Source: Sinomicrobium soli (lineage in GTDB: Bacteria; Bacteroidota; Bacteroidia; Flavobacteriales; Flavobacteriaceae). Taken from it: a DNA stretch of 64,000 bases. Shown piece by piece: positions 7,899 to 16,254 of this stretch (its first letter is position 1; every line of letters starts with the position of its first letter). Position numbers and translations under genes: made by a program. Location of the stretch: the NCBI RefSeq assembly GCF_003285545.1, contig NZ_QLNV01000002.1, forward strand, positions 248,001-312,000. Direction: 5' to 3'. Under the pieces are notes generated by a model. It did not search any database. It had not been told where the DNA came from and saw only the letters and a program-made list of their open reading frames with translations.

Positions 7899-10631
7899 TT
7901 AAAACCGGAATGTTATATTTGCCGCATAATTTCTTCGCAGCTGTGGCGTAATGACTCCCTGACCATAGAAATAGCGTTCGTTTAAAAGATTATCGGCTTT
8001 GACTCCTATACGGAACCGGGACATCTCATAAAAGACCGTAGCATTGAGCAATGTAAATGCCGGTAAGCGGAATATGCCCGTAGCTGAAGTATTGGCCGCA
8101 AAATTCTCACTCATATAATTCCCGCCGAAACCGGCACCCAGTCCCTTAAGCCTGCCCACGGGCTGTACATAGCTTATCCAGGCATTAACCATATTTTTAG
8201 GACCGGAATAATTCGGTCTCCTGTGAAGTAAAGCGGGAATACTCTGCACATATTTACTGTCGTTATAACTGTATCCCGCCACGATATTCAGCCCGTCTAC
8301 CGGGTTGGCTATAATTTCCAGGTCAACCCCGCTGCTTCGCTGGGTACCGTCCTGAACCGTTATGTTATAACTCTGCCCTTCCCGCTCTATGGTTTCCTTA
8401 TAAGTCATATTATCCACTTCTATATAGTAATAGCTGGCAGTAAGTGAAAGCCTGCGGTCAAACAGGTCCATCTTCACCCCTCCCTCTGCCTGGTTGGCTC
8501 TTTGAGGTTTGAAACTCCCCGATATATCGGGAAGGGGCTGCGTCACCGGGCTTACATTGGCAAAGCCATTCATATAGTTCCCGAAAAGGGATACCTTGTC
8601 CTTGACAACATTATAAACCAGCCCGAACTTGGGAGAAACCGCAGTCTGGGAAAATTTGCTGTTGGCTACCAGCGTATCTGTGATCTTGTTATATGTGCCC
8701 CCGTTGTCAAAATGGTCTACTCTCAGGCTTAACATTGCCATAAGATCGTCAGTGATATTCAGCACATCCGAAGCATAAGCACTGTAAATATTATTATTGC
8801 TGTGGTTTACAGTCCTGTATTCCGGGCCTACTGCGCCGATCATGTCTTCCAGGGCAGAAGCACGAATATTGTAATAGCCTTCCCCGGGCTGTTTCCCGGC
8901 CATAATGGCATTTACGGTATCCAATACCAGGTAGGGAGAATTATTATTATCTATGGTCTGGTTCAGATAGTCCAGTCCGGCCACTATACGGTTGCGGAGT
9001 CCGGCAACCTTAAAATCACCGGTAAAATTCTGCTGAACCTCGAAAGATTTATTGGATGTGTTCTGTTTTGAAAAATTGCGTTCCAGAAGATCATCCGTAT
9101 CGCCCCTCATAAACTGGTACTGATACAACCCGTCAGACTGACGGTCGTTATAGGCTATAATGGTTTGTGATTTCCATTCGTCCGAAATACGGTAATCAAC
9201 CCTTCCCCTCACGTTAACAGTGGGGTTTTTAATATATATATCATCATTGGTATAGGATCTGGTCCAGTCAAAACCAAGTTCATCGGGAGTGGTGGCGATA
9301 AATGGCCGGTTACGGGGAAGATAGGTTACCGGAGGGCTGGTACTTTTCGAATTATAGAAACTGGCGTCCAGTTTTATATCAAGGCGTTCGTCAGGACGGT
9401 ATTGCAGGACGGGGGCAATGAAAAACGAACGTCTGAAACCCGCATCCTGGAAGGTATTCTGGTCCTGGAATGCCGTATTGAGCCGGAACAGGAGATCCTT
9501 TTTCTTATTCAAGGGTCCGTAAAGATCTGCTGTAACCCGGTTCAGGTTATAGCTTCCGGCCGTATAGGAGACCTCTCCCCCAAGCGTATCCAGGGGTTTC
9601 TTGGTCACTATATTGATAAGTCCCCCGAAAGACACGCCCCCGAGCGTTTGTCCGCCACCTCCGTAGAGTGTTCCGGAAGGTCCCTTCATCACTTCCACCT
9701 TTTCCACATTGGCTGTTTCGAATTCAGCATTGGTCTGTCCCAGCATTCCGTCCACTACGGTTGCCGTAGTAAGAAACCCGCGTATGGTATAGAACGTTCC
9801 TCCGCCGGTATTGATCCCCCTGTGTTCGCTTATCTTGTATACACCTGGGCTGTTTTTAAGGATGTCGCTGAATTGCGTATTGATCTGTTCCGTAAACAAT
9901 TCGACGGGGATCGAGGAGTAAACCTGCGGGTTTTCAAGGTTGCGCAATGGCATTTTGGCCACATTCTCACTTTGCTTTACGGCAAATTTGTTCTGTCGCT
10001 GTCCCTGTACGATCACTTCCTTGAGTTCCTCTGCATTCTCCTCCAGGGTGAAGACTACTTCCACCGGCCGGTCCACACTGAGGGCCACCTGCTGTTGCTG
10101 TTGTTTCAACCCGATAAAATGGGTAGTCAATACCCGTGTGCCCTCAGGCGCTTTTAAGGAAAAATTCCCGGCTTCATCCGTAACAGCCCCGAACCCGCTT
10201 TTTTCAATCACTACGGAAACATACGGTACAGGGCTTCCGTCACGGGTAAGGACCTGTCCCCTTACAATCCCTTTCCCCCTGCTCAACCGGAGTGTTACGT
10301 TTTTATCCCGGACCGAAATATCCGCAAGCCGGTCTCCCAGCAACTGTTGCAACACCTCACCGAGGGGCACCCTGTCAAAATCCGGGGCTACCTTCCTGCC
10401 GGTATTGATCAGGGAACTGTTGTACGATATATGCACACCAGCCCTTTCTCCTATTGTTTTCAATGCTTCGGGAAGGGTCATGGCTTTTTCCTGAAGGGTT
10501 ACGGGAGTGAGCAACACCCCTTGTTCCTGGGCTTGCATGGCATTGAAGGAGAGAAATACCATGGTCAGAAAAACAATTCCTCTTTTTACATAATTTAAGT
10601 GGCTGAAAAGCACAGATAGTTTTATATCCAT
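7899..10631 (-). CDS. TonB-dependent siderophore receptor with STN signalling domain (FecA-like)
   Basis: About 910 residues with the ATG at 10631 (an in-frame ATG at 10670 gives 13 more residues, but the signal peptide is better placed from 10631). Order: signal peptide (to about 35), STN domain (about 50-115), carboxypeptidase-regulatory-like beta-sandwich (about 122-198), TonB-box-like ELKEVIVQG (202-210), plug with DGMLGQTNAE and VEVMKGPSGTLYG, and a 22-strand-type barrel ending in NITFRF. The VEVMKGPSGTLYG/GGLINIVTKKP pattern is that of siderophore receptors rather than SusC. The STN domain and the FecR and ECF sigma genes just upstream indicate FecIRA-type cell-surface signalling: ligand binding outside would activate the sigma factor. 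The ligand is unknown, presumably a ferric siderophore. Confidence 0.88.
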   Translation of the reverse strand: MDIKLSVLFSHLNYVKRGIVFLTMVFLSFNAMQAQEQGVLLTPVTLQEKAMTLPEALKTIGERAGVHISYNSSLINTGRKVAPDFDRVPLGEVLQQLLGDRLADISVRDKNVTLRLSRGKGIVRGQVLTRDGSPVPYVSVVIEKSGFGAVTDEAGNFSLKAPEGTRVLTTHFIGLKQQQQQVALSVDRPVEVVFTLEENAEELKEVIVQGQRQNKFAVKQSENVAKMPLRNLENPQVYSSIPVELFTEQINTQFSDILKNSPGVYKISEHRGINTGGGTFYTIRGFLTTATVVDGMLGQTNAEFETANVEKVEVMKGPSGTLYGGGGQTLGGVSFGGLINIVTKKPLDTLGGEVSYTAGSYNLNRVTADLYGPLNKKKDLLFRLNTAFQDQNTFQDAGFRRSFFIAPVLQYRPDERLDIKLDASFYNSKSTSPPVTYLPRNRPFIATTPDELGFDWTRSYTNDDIYIKNPTVNVRGRVDYRISDEWKSQTIIAYNDRQSDGLYQYQFMRGDTDDLLERNFSKQNTSNKSFEVQQNFTGDFKVAGLRNRIVAGLDYLNQTIDNNNSPYLVLDTVNAIMAGKQPGEGYYNIRASALEDMIGAVGPEYRTVNHSNNNIYSAYASDVLNITDDLMAMLSLRVDHFDNGGTYNKITDTLVANSKFSQTAVSPKFGLVYNVVKDKVSLFGNYMNGFANVSPVTQPLPDISGSFKPQRANQAEGGVKMDLFDRRLSLTASYYYIEVDNMTYKETIEREGQSYNITVQDGTQRSSGVDLEIIANPVDGLNIVAGYSYNDSKYVQSIPALLHRRPNYSGPKNMVNAWISYVQPVGRLKGLGAGFGGNYMSENFAANTSATGIFRLPAFTLLNATVFYEMSRFRIGVKADNLLNERYFYGQGVITPQLRRNYAANITFRF

Positions 10632-10696
10632 ATCTTTGTTATGATTTATGGTTCTGGCCCTAATCCGCATTAAGGCCGGTTGATAAATTACTTTTA

Positions 10697-10738
10697 TAAA
10701 ACCCGGGTTGAAGTTTGATCGCTGAAAACCGGGTTTTA
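10697..10738 (-). terminator. Hairpin between the FecR and receptor genes
   Basis: A 10-bp perfect stem (10697-10706 with 10729-10738, core aaaacccgg/ccgggtttt) with a 22-nt loop. On the minus strand a short T run ends the stem. It could partly terminate the sigma/anti-sigma transcript before the receptor gene, which presumably has its own sigma-dependent promoter in the 191-bp gap. Confidence 0.5.
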
Positions 10739-10767
10739 CTCTTTTAGTGAGATTAAAAATGTTAACG

Positions 10768-10788
10768 CCTGTCTGCCGGGCAGGCAGG
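10768..10788. repeat. GC-rich palindrome of CCTGCCTGCCGGCAGGCAGG type
   Basis: A near-perfect 21-nt palindrome with one G-T pair (10768-10777 with 10779-10788). A shorter relative, tgcctg/caggca around ccgga, lies at 11868-11884 on the other side of the FecR gene. Confidence 0.5.
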
Positions 10789-10822
10789 TTTGCATCGATA
10801 TATAGTATGGGTCAGGTTATTC

Positions 10823-11767
10823 TCATTCCGGTCTGTTTTTGTATAAGGTTAGTACTCTATTGTTGTAAGTGTATGTCAACTCCATGGCAAAACAGAGACT
10901 GTGCACCACCTCTTGCAGCCTGGGCTGTTCGAACTCCCCGGTATAGCGCAGCCCCATCAGTCCGTCGCCTTCAATATCTACACGTATGCCGTACCATCGC
11001 TTCAGAATTGCCGACAACTCGCCCAGGGTGGTATCGTCAAAGACCAGTATGTTATCTTTCCATCTGCCATACCGGTCGCCCCGAACCGTTTCTTTTTCAG
11101 GAGCTATGGCATTTCTGTCCAGTATCCCTCTTTCATTCTGTTCCAGGACTACCGACTTCCCGTTCCTCTTATCCGAAAAACGCACTTTCCCACGGGATAC
11201 CACCACACTTTCAAAAGCCTCCTCCTTATATGCCTTAAGGTTAAACTCGGTTCCCAGGACTTCTACCGTACTCCTTTCGGAAGATATATTAAATGGTTTT
11301 TTCCTGTTGTGTGCTACCCTGAAGTAGGCTTCTCCTTCCAGGAAAACGTTCCGTTTATCTTCTCCGAAATGCTCCGGATACTTCAGGGTGCTTCCCGAAT
11401 TCAGCCAAACCTCAGTACCGTCTTCCAGGGTGAGTTGTTTTCGTTCCCCGTCCGGACTTTGTACTATTTTCCATTCGGGGTTACTTTGCGGGAACCATAG
11501 GAACAATGTAATAGCCATAATGGCAGTCATCCCCGCCACCAGGAAGTTCCTCCTTTTTCTCCTTTTCTCAACCAGCACCTGTTCATAGGATATCCGGGAT
11601 TTCATCATTATCCACGACCTGCGTTGCAGGGCATCCATATCCCCGTGCGCCGGATACGTACAACCGGCATCACTGCTCTCCAGCCATCGCTTTACGGCAT
11701 GGGCCTCAGCCTCATTGCATTTCCCCTGATGGTAACGTTCCAGTAATTTTTTGTCAACCGGTATCAT
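10823..11767 (-). CDS. FecR-family anti-sigma factor
   Basis: A 314-residue single-pass membrane protein: cytoplasmic N-terminus (about 1-72) that should bind the sigma factor, a transmembrane segment (about 75-92), then a periplasmic FecR domain with the family signature TLEDGTEVWLNSGSTLKYP and GEAYFRVAHNRKKPF, and a C-terminal part resembling the STN-interacting region. It is the expected link between the STN domain of the receptor and the ECF sigma encoded upstream. There is a 167-bp gap to the sigma gene containing a 14-bp palindrome. Confidence 0.88.
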   Translation of the reverse strand: MIPVDKKLLERYHQGKCNEAEAHAVKRWLESSDAGCTYPAHGDMDALQRRSWIMMKSRISYEQVLVEKRRKRRNFLVAGMTAIMAITLFLWFPQSNPEWKIVQSPDGERKQLTLEDGTEVWLNSGSTLKYPEHFGEDKRNVFLEGEAYFRVAHNRKKPFNISSERSTVEVLGTEFNLKAYKEEAFESVVVSRGKVRFSDKRNGKSVVLEQNERGILDRNAIAPEKETVRGDRYGRWKDNILVFDDTTLGELSAILKRWYGIRVDIEGDGLMGLRYTGEFEQPRLQEVVHSLCFAMELTYTYNNRVLTLYKNRPE

Positions 11768-11898
11768 AAATCAGTTCCTGTTAGAAATATATATCACCTA
11801 AACAGTTGCACAAACTGCAATTATCCCTAAACACCATGACACTTTTTATCAAAGGAATGGAAAAACATGCCTGCCGGACAGGCACGGAGTCTTTTAAC

Positions 11899-11912
11899 CT
11901 CCCTTAAGGGAG
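11899..11912. repeat. 14-bp perfect palindrome in the sigma - FecR spacer
   Basis: ctcccttaagggag is fully self-complementary. It lies 22 bp downstream of the sigma stop on the minus strand. It may be an operator, a processing hairpin or a small intergenic repeat; nothing decides between these. Confidence 0.35.
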
Positions 11913-11934
11913 CAAATGGCAGGAATCATAAGAT

Positions 11935-12465
11935 TTACCGGAAATCTACCAGGTGTAATCTCAAAAACCGGGTTGCCTTGTGCAAGTGATATTCTACAGC
12001 TTTCTCACTGATATCCATCGACTTGGCTATTTCCTTCTGGGGAGCTCCCTGTTCGTATTTGAGATTGTATATCTCCTGGGTTTTCTCAGGCATTCGGGCA
12101 AGGAGCTGTTCTATTTCTTCTGTCAGCTGATCGTAGTGCACTTTTTCCTCCGTATCATTGATATCGGCAGGAACCGTTTCCAGGGCCTTCAGGTGCTCCT
12201 GGTGAAGATATTTATTCCGGAAATATTCATTTACCGCAAGTTTTGCAGCCTTGAAGAGGTATTTTTTTACTTCTCCCATGATTTGCAATGTCCTGCGGCG
12301 TTTCCACAATGACTCAAAAATATTCTGGGTAAGTTCCTGGGCTACGGCCGTATCCCCGGTATAGTGATAACATATACCGAAAACCTGCTTCCAGTAGTTT
12401 TCATACAACTGACTGAAAGACCTGGCTGTTATGGTGAAATAATCCTGTTCTGATCCGGTACTCAC
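11935..12465 (-). CDS. ECF RNA polymerase sigma factor (FecI/SigW-like)
   Basis: A 176-residue group 4 sigma-70 factor. Region 2 occupies about residues 15-80 (QLYENYWKQVFGICYHYTGD and the AQELTQNIFESLWKRR core-binding helix); region 4 occupies about 112-165, with the LKYEQGAPQKEIAKSMDISEKAVEYHL helix-turn-helix. The order sigma - FecR - STN receptor on one strand defines a cell-surface signalling cassette, so it should drive the receptor gene, and possibly its own. A TATATTTG box lies 25 bp upstream of its start. Confidence 0.9.
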   Translation of the reverse strand: MSTGSEQDYFTITARSFSQLYENYWKQVFGICYHYTGDTAVAQELTQNIFESLWKRRRTLQIMGEVKKYLFKAAKLAVNEYFRNKYLHQEHLKALETVPADINDTEEKVHYDQLTEEIEQLLARMPEKTQEIYNLKYEQGAPQKEIAKSMDISEKAVEYHLHKATRFLRLHLVDFR

Positions 12466-12489
12466 GGTTTCTCTGATAAATGGAGGTCA

Positions 12490-12497
12490 CAAATATA
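12490..12497 (-). promoter_or_regulatory. -7 promoter element (TATATTTG) upstream of the ECF sigma gene
   Basis: This matches the Bacteroidota TAnnTTTG box exactly and is suitably placed for a short leader before the ATG at 12465. No TTG was found at the usual -33 distance, so support is partial. Confidence 0.45.
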
Positions 12498-12525
12498 GGT
12501 ATTTAATTTAGAATGATTAAAAATA

Positions 12526-12559
12526 AAAAGGAATGAAAAATGAAATTTTCACTCCTTTT
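12526..12559 (-). terminator. Terminator of the AIM24-family gene
   Basis: An 11-bp stem with one mismatch (12526-12536 with 12549-12559); on the minus strand the second arm ends in a T-rich run. It sits 24 bp after the stop of the gene at 12583-13383. Confidence 0.6.
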
Positions 12560-12582
12560 ACGTTTAGGTGTTTTTTCTTATT

Positions 12583-13383
12583 TCAGAAACGGTTATCCCC
12601 GCCCAGCAGGTCGCCGAGACCTCCCAGTACGCTGCCTTCTCCCTTGTCCTTTCCACCTCCCCGGGGTGCGGCTGCCCATACTCTTCCCGCCAGGCGACTG
12701 AATGGCAATGACTGGATATAGACCACTCCCGGCCCGCGGAGGGTAGCAAAAAACACGCCCTCTCCCCCGAACAGGGTATTTTTTATGCCCCCTATAAATT
12801 CAATATTGTAATCGACATCTTTGGTAAACCCTACAATACACCCGGTATCCACTTTCAACACCTCCCCGGGCGCCAATACCTTCCTGGCCATGGTTCCACC
12901 CGCATGTACGAAAGCCATACCGTCTCCTTCCAGTTTCTGCATGATAAAGCCTTCTCCCCCGAAAAAACCTCTTCCCAGTCTCCTGGAAAATTCAATACCG
13001 ACGCTTACCCCTTTTGCCGCACAGAGGAAGGCATCCTTCTGGCATACAAATTTTCCGCCGTATTCGGTCAGGTCTATCGGAACTATCTTTCCGGGATAGG
13101 GAGAGGCAAAGCTCACTTTTTTCTTCCCTGACTCTACGTTCAGAAATGCCGTCATAAAGAGGCTTTCTCCCGTCAGCATACGTTTTCCCGCCGAAAAGAG
13201 TTTGCCCAGCACCCCTTTGTCCTGGTTAGAACCATCCCCGAAAATGGTATCCATCTTAATCCCGCTGTCCATCATCATAAAACTCCCCGCTTCCGCAACC
13301 ACGGCCTCCTGCGGGTCCAGTTCTATTTCCACATACTGCATTTCCTCACCGTAAATGTCGTAGTCTATTTCATGTGCTGTCAT
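12583..13383 (-). CDS. TIGR00266 / AIM24 family protein
   Basis: A 266-residue member of the AIM24 (TIGR00266) family, beta-helical proteins of unknown biochemical role in bacteria. Features are a Gly-rich core with GRGFFGGEGFIMQKLEGDG near 137-155, KVDTGCIVGFT near 177-187 and GGEGVFFATLRGPG near 206-219, plus a Gly-rich C-terminal tail that ends with GGDNRF. No signal peptide or membrane segment is seen. It lies 57 bp downstream of the MscS gene on the same strand and may share its transcript. Function cannot be inferred further. Confidence 0.85.
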   Translation of the reverse strand: MTAHEIDYDIYGEEMQYVEIELDPQEAVVAEAGSFMMMDSGIKMDTIFGDGSNQDKGVLGKLFSAGKRMLTGESLFMTAFLNVESGKKKVSFASPYPGKIVPIDLTEYGGKFVCQKDAFLCAAKGVSVGIEFSRRLGRGFFGGEGFIMQKLEGDGMAFVHAGGTMARKVLAPGEVLKVDTGCIVGFTKDVDYNIEFIGGIKNTLFGGEGVFFATLRGPGVVYIQSLPFSRLAGRVWAAAPRGGGKDKGEGSVLGGLGDLLGGDNRF

Positions 13384-13440
13384 TCCAAAGTAGTTTAAAG
13401 GTTAATCCTATTCCAATATGTATCACGGTTTAAAAATACG

Positions 13441-14409
13441 TTACATTTTTTCAGGATCAAATCTTGTTTCCCCCCGGTTGCCATCGTCACTGTTCTCCAT
13501 ATAAACCCTTATTTTGGGCATGCTTCCCGGAAATTCCCGCTGCATAAACAGCAACAGCTGTTCCCTGACATACACACGGAGGTCCCAGGCATCGGACGAG
13601 TTCCTCGCGCTCATCAGCGCACGCAGTTCTACCCTGTTCTCCTTTGCATCGGTAACCTGTAATACATTGACCCTGCCGTCCCAAAGGCGTGAATTCTCAA
13701 GCAAACGGGTAAGCTCTTTCCTCATACGGTCCATATCAACATCGTAATCGACATAAATAAAAACGGTTCCCATAATCTCCGAGCTGGTACGCGTCCAGTT
13801 CTGAAAGGGCTTTTCTATAAAATAGGTACTCGGCACCACCAGCCTTCTCTGGTCCCAGATCTGTATCACCACATAGGTAAGGGTGATCTCTTCTATCCGC
13901 CCCCACTCCCCTTCCACAATAACCACATCATCAAGCCGTATGGGTTGTGTTATGGCGATCTGCAAACCTGCCAGTATGGAACCGAATACTTTCTGGGCGG
14001 CAAGACCGAGAATGATCCCCGCCACCCCGGCCGAAGCAAAAATACTGATACCGATACGCCGGATATTTTCAAAAGACATGAGTATGAGCCCTATGGCGAT
14101 CAATACGATAATAAAAACGACAACGCGTTCAATAATGGTATACTGCGTATACAGTTTCCTGGAGTGAAGGTTATTGGCCGCCTTGAGATCGGCATGCCTC
14201 AGGGCGAGCCTCTTTGCCAGGCGGACCGCAAGAATAGCCGCCCATGCAAAACTGACCATAATCAGGATCACCCCGGCCTTTTCCATAAAATAGCCCAGGC
14301 TTACACTCACCCCGTAAAAAACACTATTGAGTACGGAAATTACAAGTGCACAGATAAAAAGAAGGATGGGAGGTATAAAAGGTTTGATCTTCTTCAGATA
14401 TCTTATCAT
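13441..14409 (-). CDS. Small-conductance mechanosensitive channel (MscS family)
   Basis: A 322-residue MscS-type channel: three hydrophobic segments (about 12-32, 37-63 and 88-112), then the pore-lining TM3 motif with Gly/Ala repeats (ASAGVAGIILGLAAQKVFGS, about 126-145), and the cytoplasmic beta domain beginning near RLDDVVIVEGEWGRIEEITL. It should open under hypo-osmotic membrane tension and release solutes. It is followed 57 bp later by the AIM24-family gene. Confidence 0.9.
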   Translation of the reverse strand: MIRYLKKIKPFIPPILLFICALVISVLNSVFYGVSVSLGYFMEKAGVILIMVSFAWAAILAVRLAKRLALRHADLKAANNLHSRKLYTQYTIIERVVVFIIVLIAIGLILMSFENIRRIGISIFASAGVAGIILGLAAQKVFGSILAGLQIAITQPIRLDDVVIVEGEWGRIEEITLTYVVIQIWDQRRLVVPSTYFIEKPFQNWTRTSSEIMGTVFIYVDYDVDMDRMRKELTRLLENSRLWDGRVNVLQVTDAKENRVELRALMSARNSSDAWDLRVYVREQLLLFMQREFPGSMPKIRVYMENSDDGNRGETRFDPEKM

Positions 14410-14491
14410 GGTAAAAGTATTTGTATACCAGTAAAATACAAAAAAACAGCTACATCAGAAAATACAAAAACCACTTTTCGCTTCCATACCC

Positions 14492-14533
14492 CATAAAAAA
14501 TGCCCGAGGCCGTATTTATAGCTTCGGGCATTT
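14492..14533 (-). terminator. Terminator of metY
   Basis: A perfect 10-bp stem (14498-14507 with 14524-14533, aaatgcccga/tcgggcattt), extended by three inner pairs. On the minus strand the stem ends in six Ts. It lies 81 bp past the metY stop. Confidence 0.8.
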
Positions 14534-14614
14534 GAGCCGGATAGTTAAAAACCGGTTGAATTTTATCCCTCCGGCATATCAGGGACATGGTTTTCGGTTG
14601 CCCGGAATAAAATA

Positions 14615-15895
14615 CTATTTACCGATTTTTGAAAATGCCTGTTTCAGGTCGGCTTTAAGATCGTCAAGATCTTCAAGTCCTACCGATAAACGGATGAGAT
14701 CGGCCGTAACGCCCGCAGTTTTCTGCTGTTCTTCCGAAAGCTGCTGGTGTGTAGTGCTCGCCGGGTGAATGATAAGGGATTTGGTATCTCCTATATTGGC
14801 CAGCAGGGAAAACAGTTTGGTGTGGTCTGCTATCACCTTTGCCGCTTCAAACCCTCCTACGGCCCCGAAAGTCAGCAACCCGCTCTGCCCCTTGGGAAGG
14901 TATTTCCTGGCGAGCCCGTGATACGGACTGCTTTCGAGTCCGGGATAATTGACCCAGGCCACCTCTTCCTGTTCCGACAGCCAACGGGCCAGTTCCAGTG
15001 CACTCTCGCTGTGTTTTTTCATCCTGATCTCCAGGGTTTCCAGTCCCTGCAGGATCTGGAAGGCATTGAACGGGCTCAGGGCCGACCCCAGGTCGCGCAA
15101 TCCCTCTACCCTCACCCTGGCTATAAAGGCCGCGGGCCCCAGCGCATCGTGATATACCAACCCGTGATATCCCGGGGAAGGTTCCGTAAATTCAGGGAAT
15201 TTCCCGCTGCTCCAGTCAAAAGTACCGGCATCTATTATGGCCCCGCCCAGGGAGGTCCCGTTACCGTTGATATACTTGGTCAACGAATGAACCACTATAT
15301 TGGCCCCGTGTGCAATAGGATTGATCAATGCCGGAGAAGCCACCGTATTGTCTACGATAAGCGGTATTTCAAACTCTTTTGCCCGTTGTGAAACAGCCTC
15401 GATATCTACGACATCGAGTTTGGGGTTCCCGAGGGATTCCAGGAAGTAAGCCCTGGTGTTCTCTTTTGTGGCCTTGCTGAAAGCGGACGGGTCGGACGGA
15501 TCTACAAAGGTAGTGGTAATGCCCAGCCTCGGGAGTGTCACATTCAGAAGGTTATAGGTCCCCCCGTATAAACTGCTGGAAGCCACAATATGATCTCCGG
15601 CCTTCAGCAGGATCAACAGGGCCGTACTCAAGGCCGCCGTTCCCGAAGAAGTCACGACCGCACCTATCCCCCCTTCAAGAGCCGCCAGCCGCTGTTCGAG
15701 AATATCGTTGGTCGGGTTGTTCAGCCTCGTATAAATATATCCCGGCTCGGCCAGGCTAAACAGGTTGGCCGCATGATCGGCATTCTTGAAAACATAGGAG
15801 GTAGACTGGTATATCGGTACCGCCCGGGTGCCCCCGTGAGCCTGGAAATCATGTCCGGCATGCAATGCATTTGTCGCAAATTTTGATTCACTCAT
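14615..15895 (-). CDS. metY: O-acetylhomoserine sulfhydrylase / aminocarboxypropyltransferase
   Basis: A 426-residue PLP enzyme of the MetY type: N-terminal ALHAGHDF and PIYQSTSYVF, YTRLNNPTND substrate loop (55-64), the long MetY-specific insertion with TFDWSSGKFPEF near 226-237, and the PLP lysine K207 in HSLTKYINGNGT. It makes homocysteine (and can make cysteine) from O-acetylhomoserine and sulfide. It is longer than, and clearly distinct from, the MetZ-like enzyme at 582-1751. It is divergent from a TauE/SafE-family permease, which suggests shared sulfur-responsive control. It has its own terminator, so it appears monocistronic. Confidence 0.92.
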   Translation of the reverse strand: MSESKFATNALHAGHDFQAHGGTRAVPIYQSTSYVFKNADHAANLFSLAEPGYIYTRLNNPTNDILEQRLAALEGGIGAVVTSSGTAALSTALLILLKAGDHIVASSSLYGGTYNLLNVTLPRLGITTTFVDPSDPSAFSKATKENTRAYFLESLGNPKLDVVDIEAVSQRAKEFEIPLIVDNTVASPALINPIAHGANIVVHSLTKYINGNGTSLGGAIIDAGTFDWSSGKFPEFTEPSPGYHGLVYHDALGPAAFIARVRVEGLRDLGSALSPFNAFQILQGLETLEIRMKKHSESALELARWLSEQEEVAWVNYPGLESSPYHGLARKYLPKGQSGLLTFGAVGGFEAAKVIADHTKLFSLLANIGDTKSLIIHPASTTHQQLSEEQQKTAGVTADLIRLSVGLEDLDDLKADLKQAFSKIGK

Positions 15896-16254
15896 AATTC
15901 TGTTCTTTTTGGTATATATTCAGTTTATAAATGTATAATTCCCCATCGTAAAATGCCCGTCTTTCATACACCGCTCCTTCCAGACGTTCTTTACAAGACA
16001 ATATATCCCATATTTCCCGCATACCGGGGGTATCCGACCGTTTTTAACAATCTCCCGCAAAAGTCTTAATCCCCTAACATCTCATGGATCACCACCCGAA
16101 AGTAAAAAAAATATTCCTACTAAATCTATAGAATTAATTATTTATATATATCTTCGCTCCCTGATTATCTCCCGATCCCGGTTTCCGGGCCGGGCAGAAG
16201 AAAATTCCCGGGAAGAAACCATCTCCCGGGCCATTCCAAACAAGAACGATAAAC
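15896..16254. promoter_or_regulatory. 359-bp divergent regulatory region between metY and a TauE/SafE-family gene
   Basis: No gene is visible. The region holds an AT-rich block cctactaaatctatagaatt (16116-16135) about midway between two sulfur-associated genes, then a GC-rich leader before the permease with two hairpins: cccgg/ccggg with a 3-nt loop (16177-16189) and cccggga/tcccggg (16207-16213 with 16224-16230). A SAM-I riboswitch was looked for on both strands and not found. The AT block is a candidate activator site or core promoter; this is inference from position and composition. Confidence 0.4.

Noticed and set aside
9402-10157. 251-residue plus-strand ORF inside the siderophore receptor
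   Set aside because: Antisense shadow; low-complexity residues come from the reverse of receptor codons.
15896-16254. SAM-I riboswitch upstream of metY
   Set aside because: Neither strand shows the conserved SAM-I core around a four-way junction; only simple hairpins are present.
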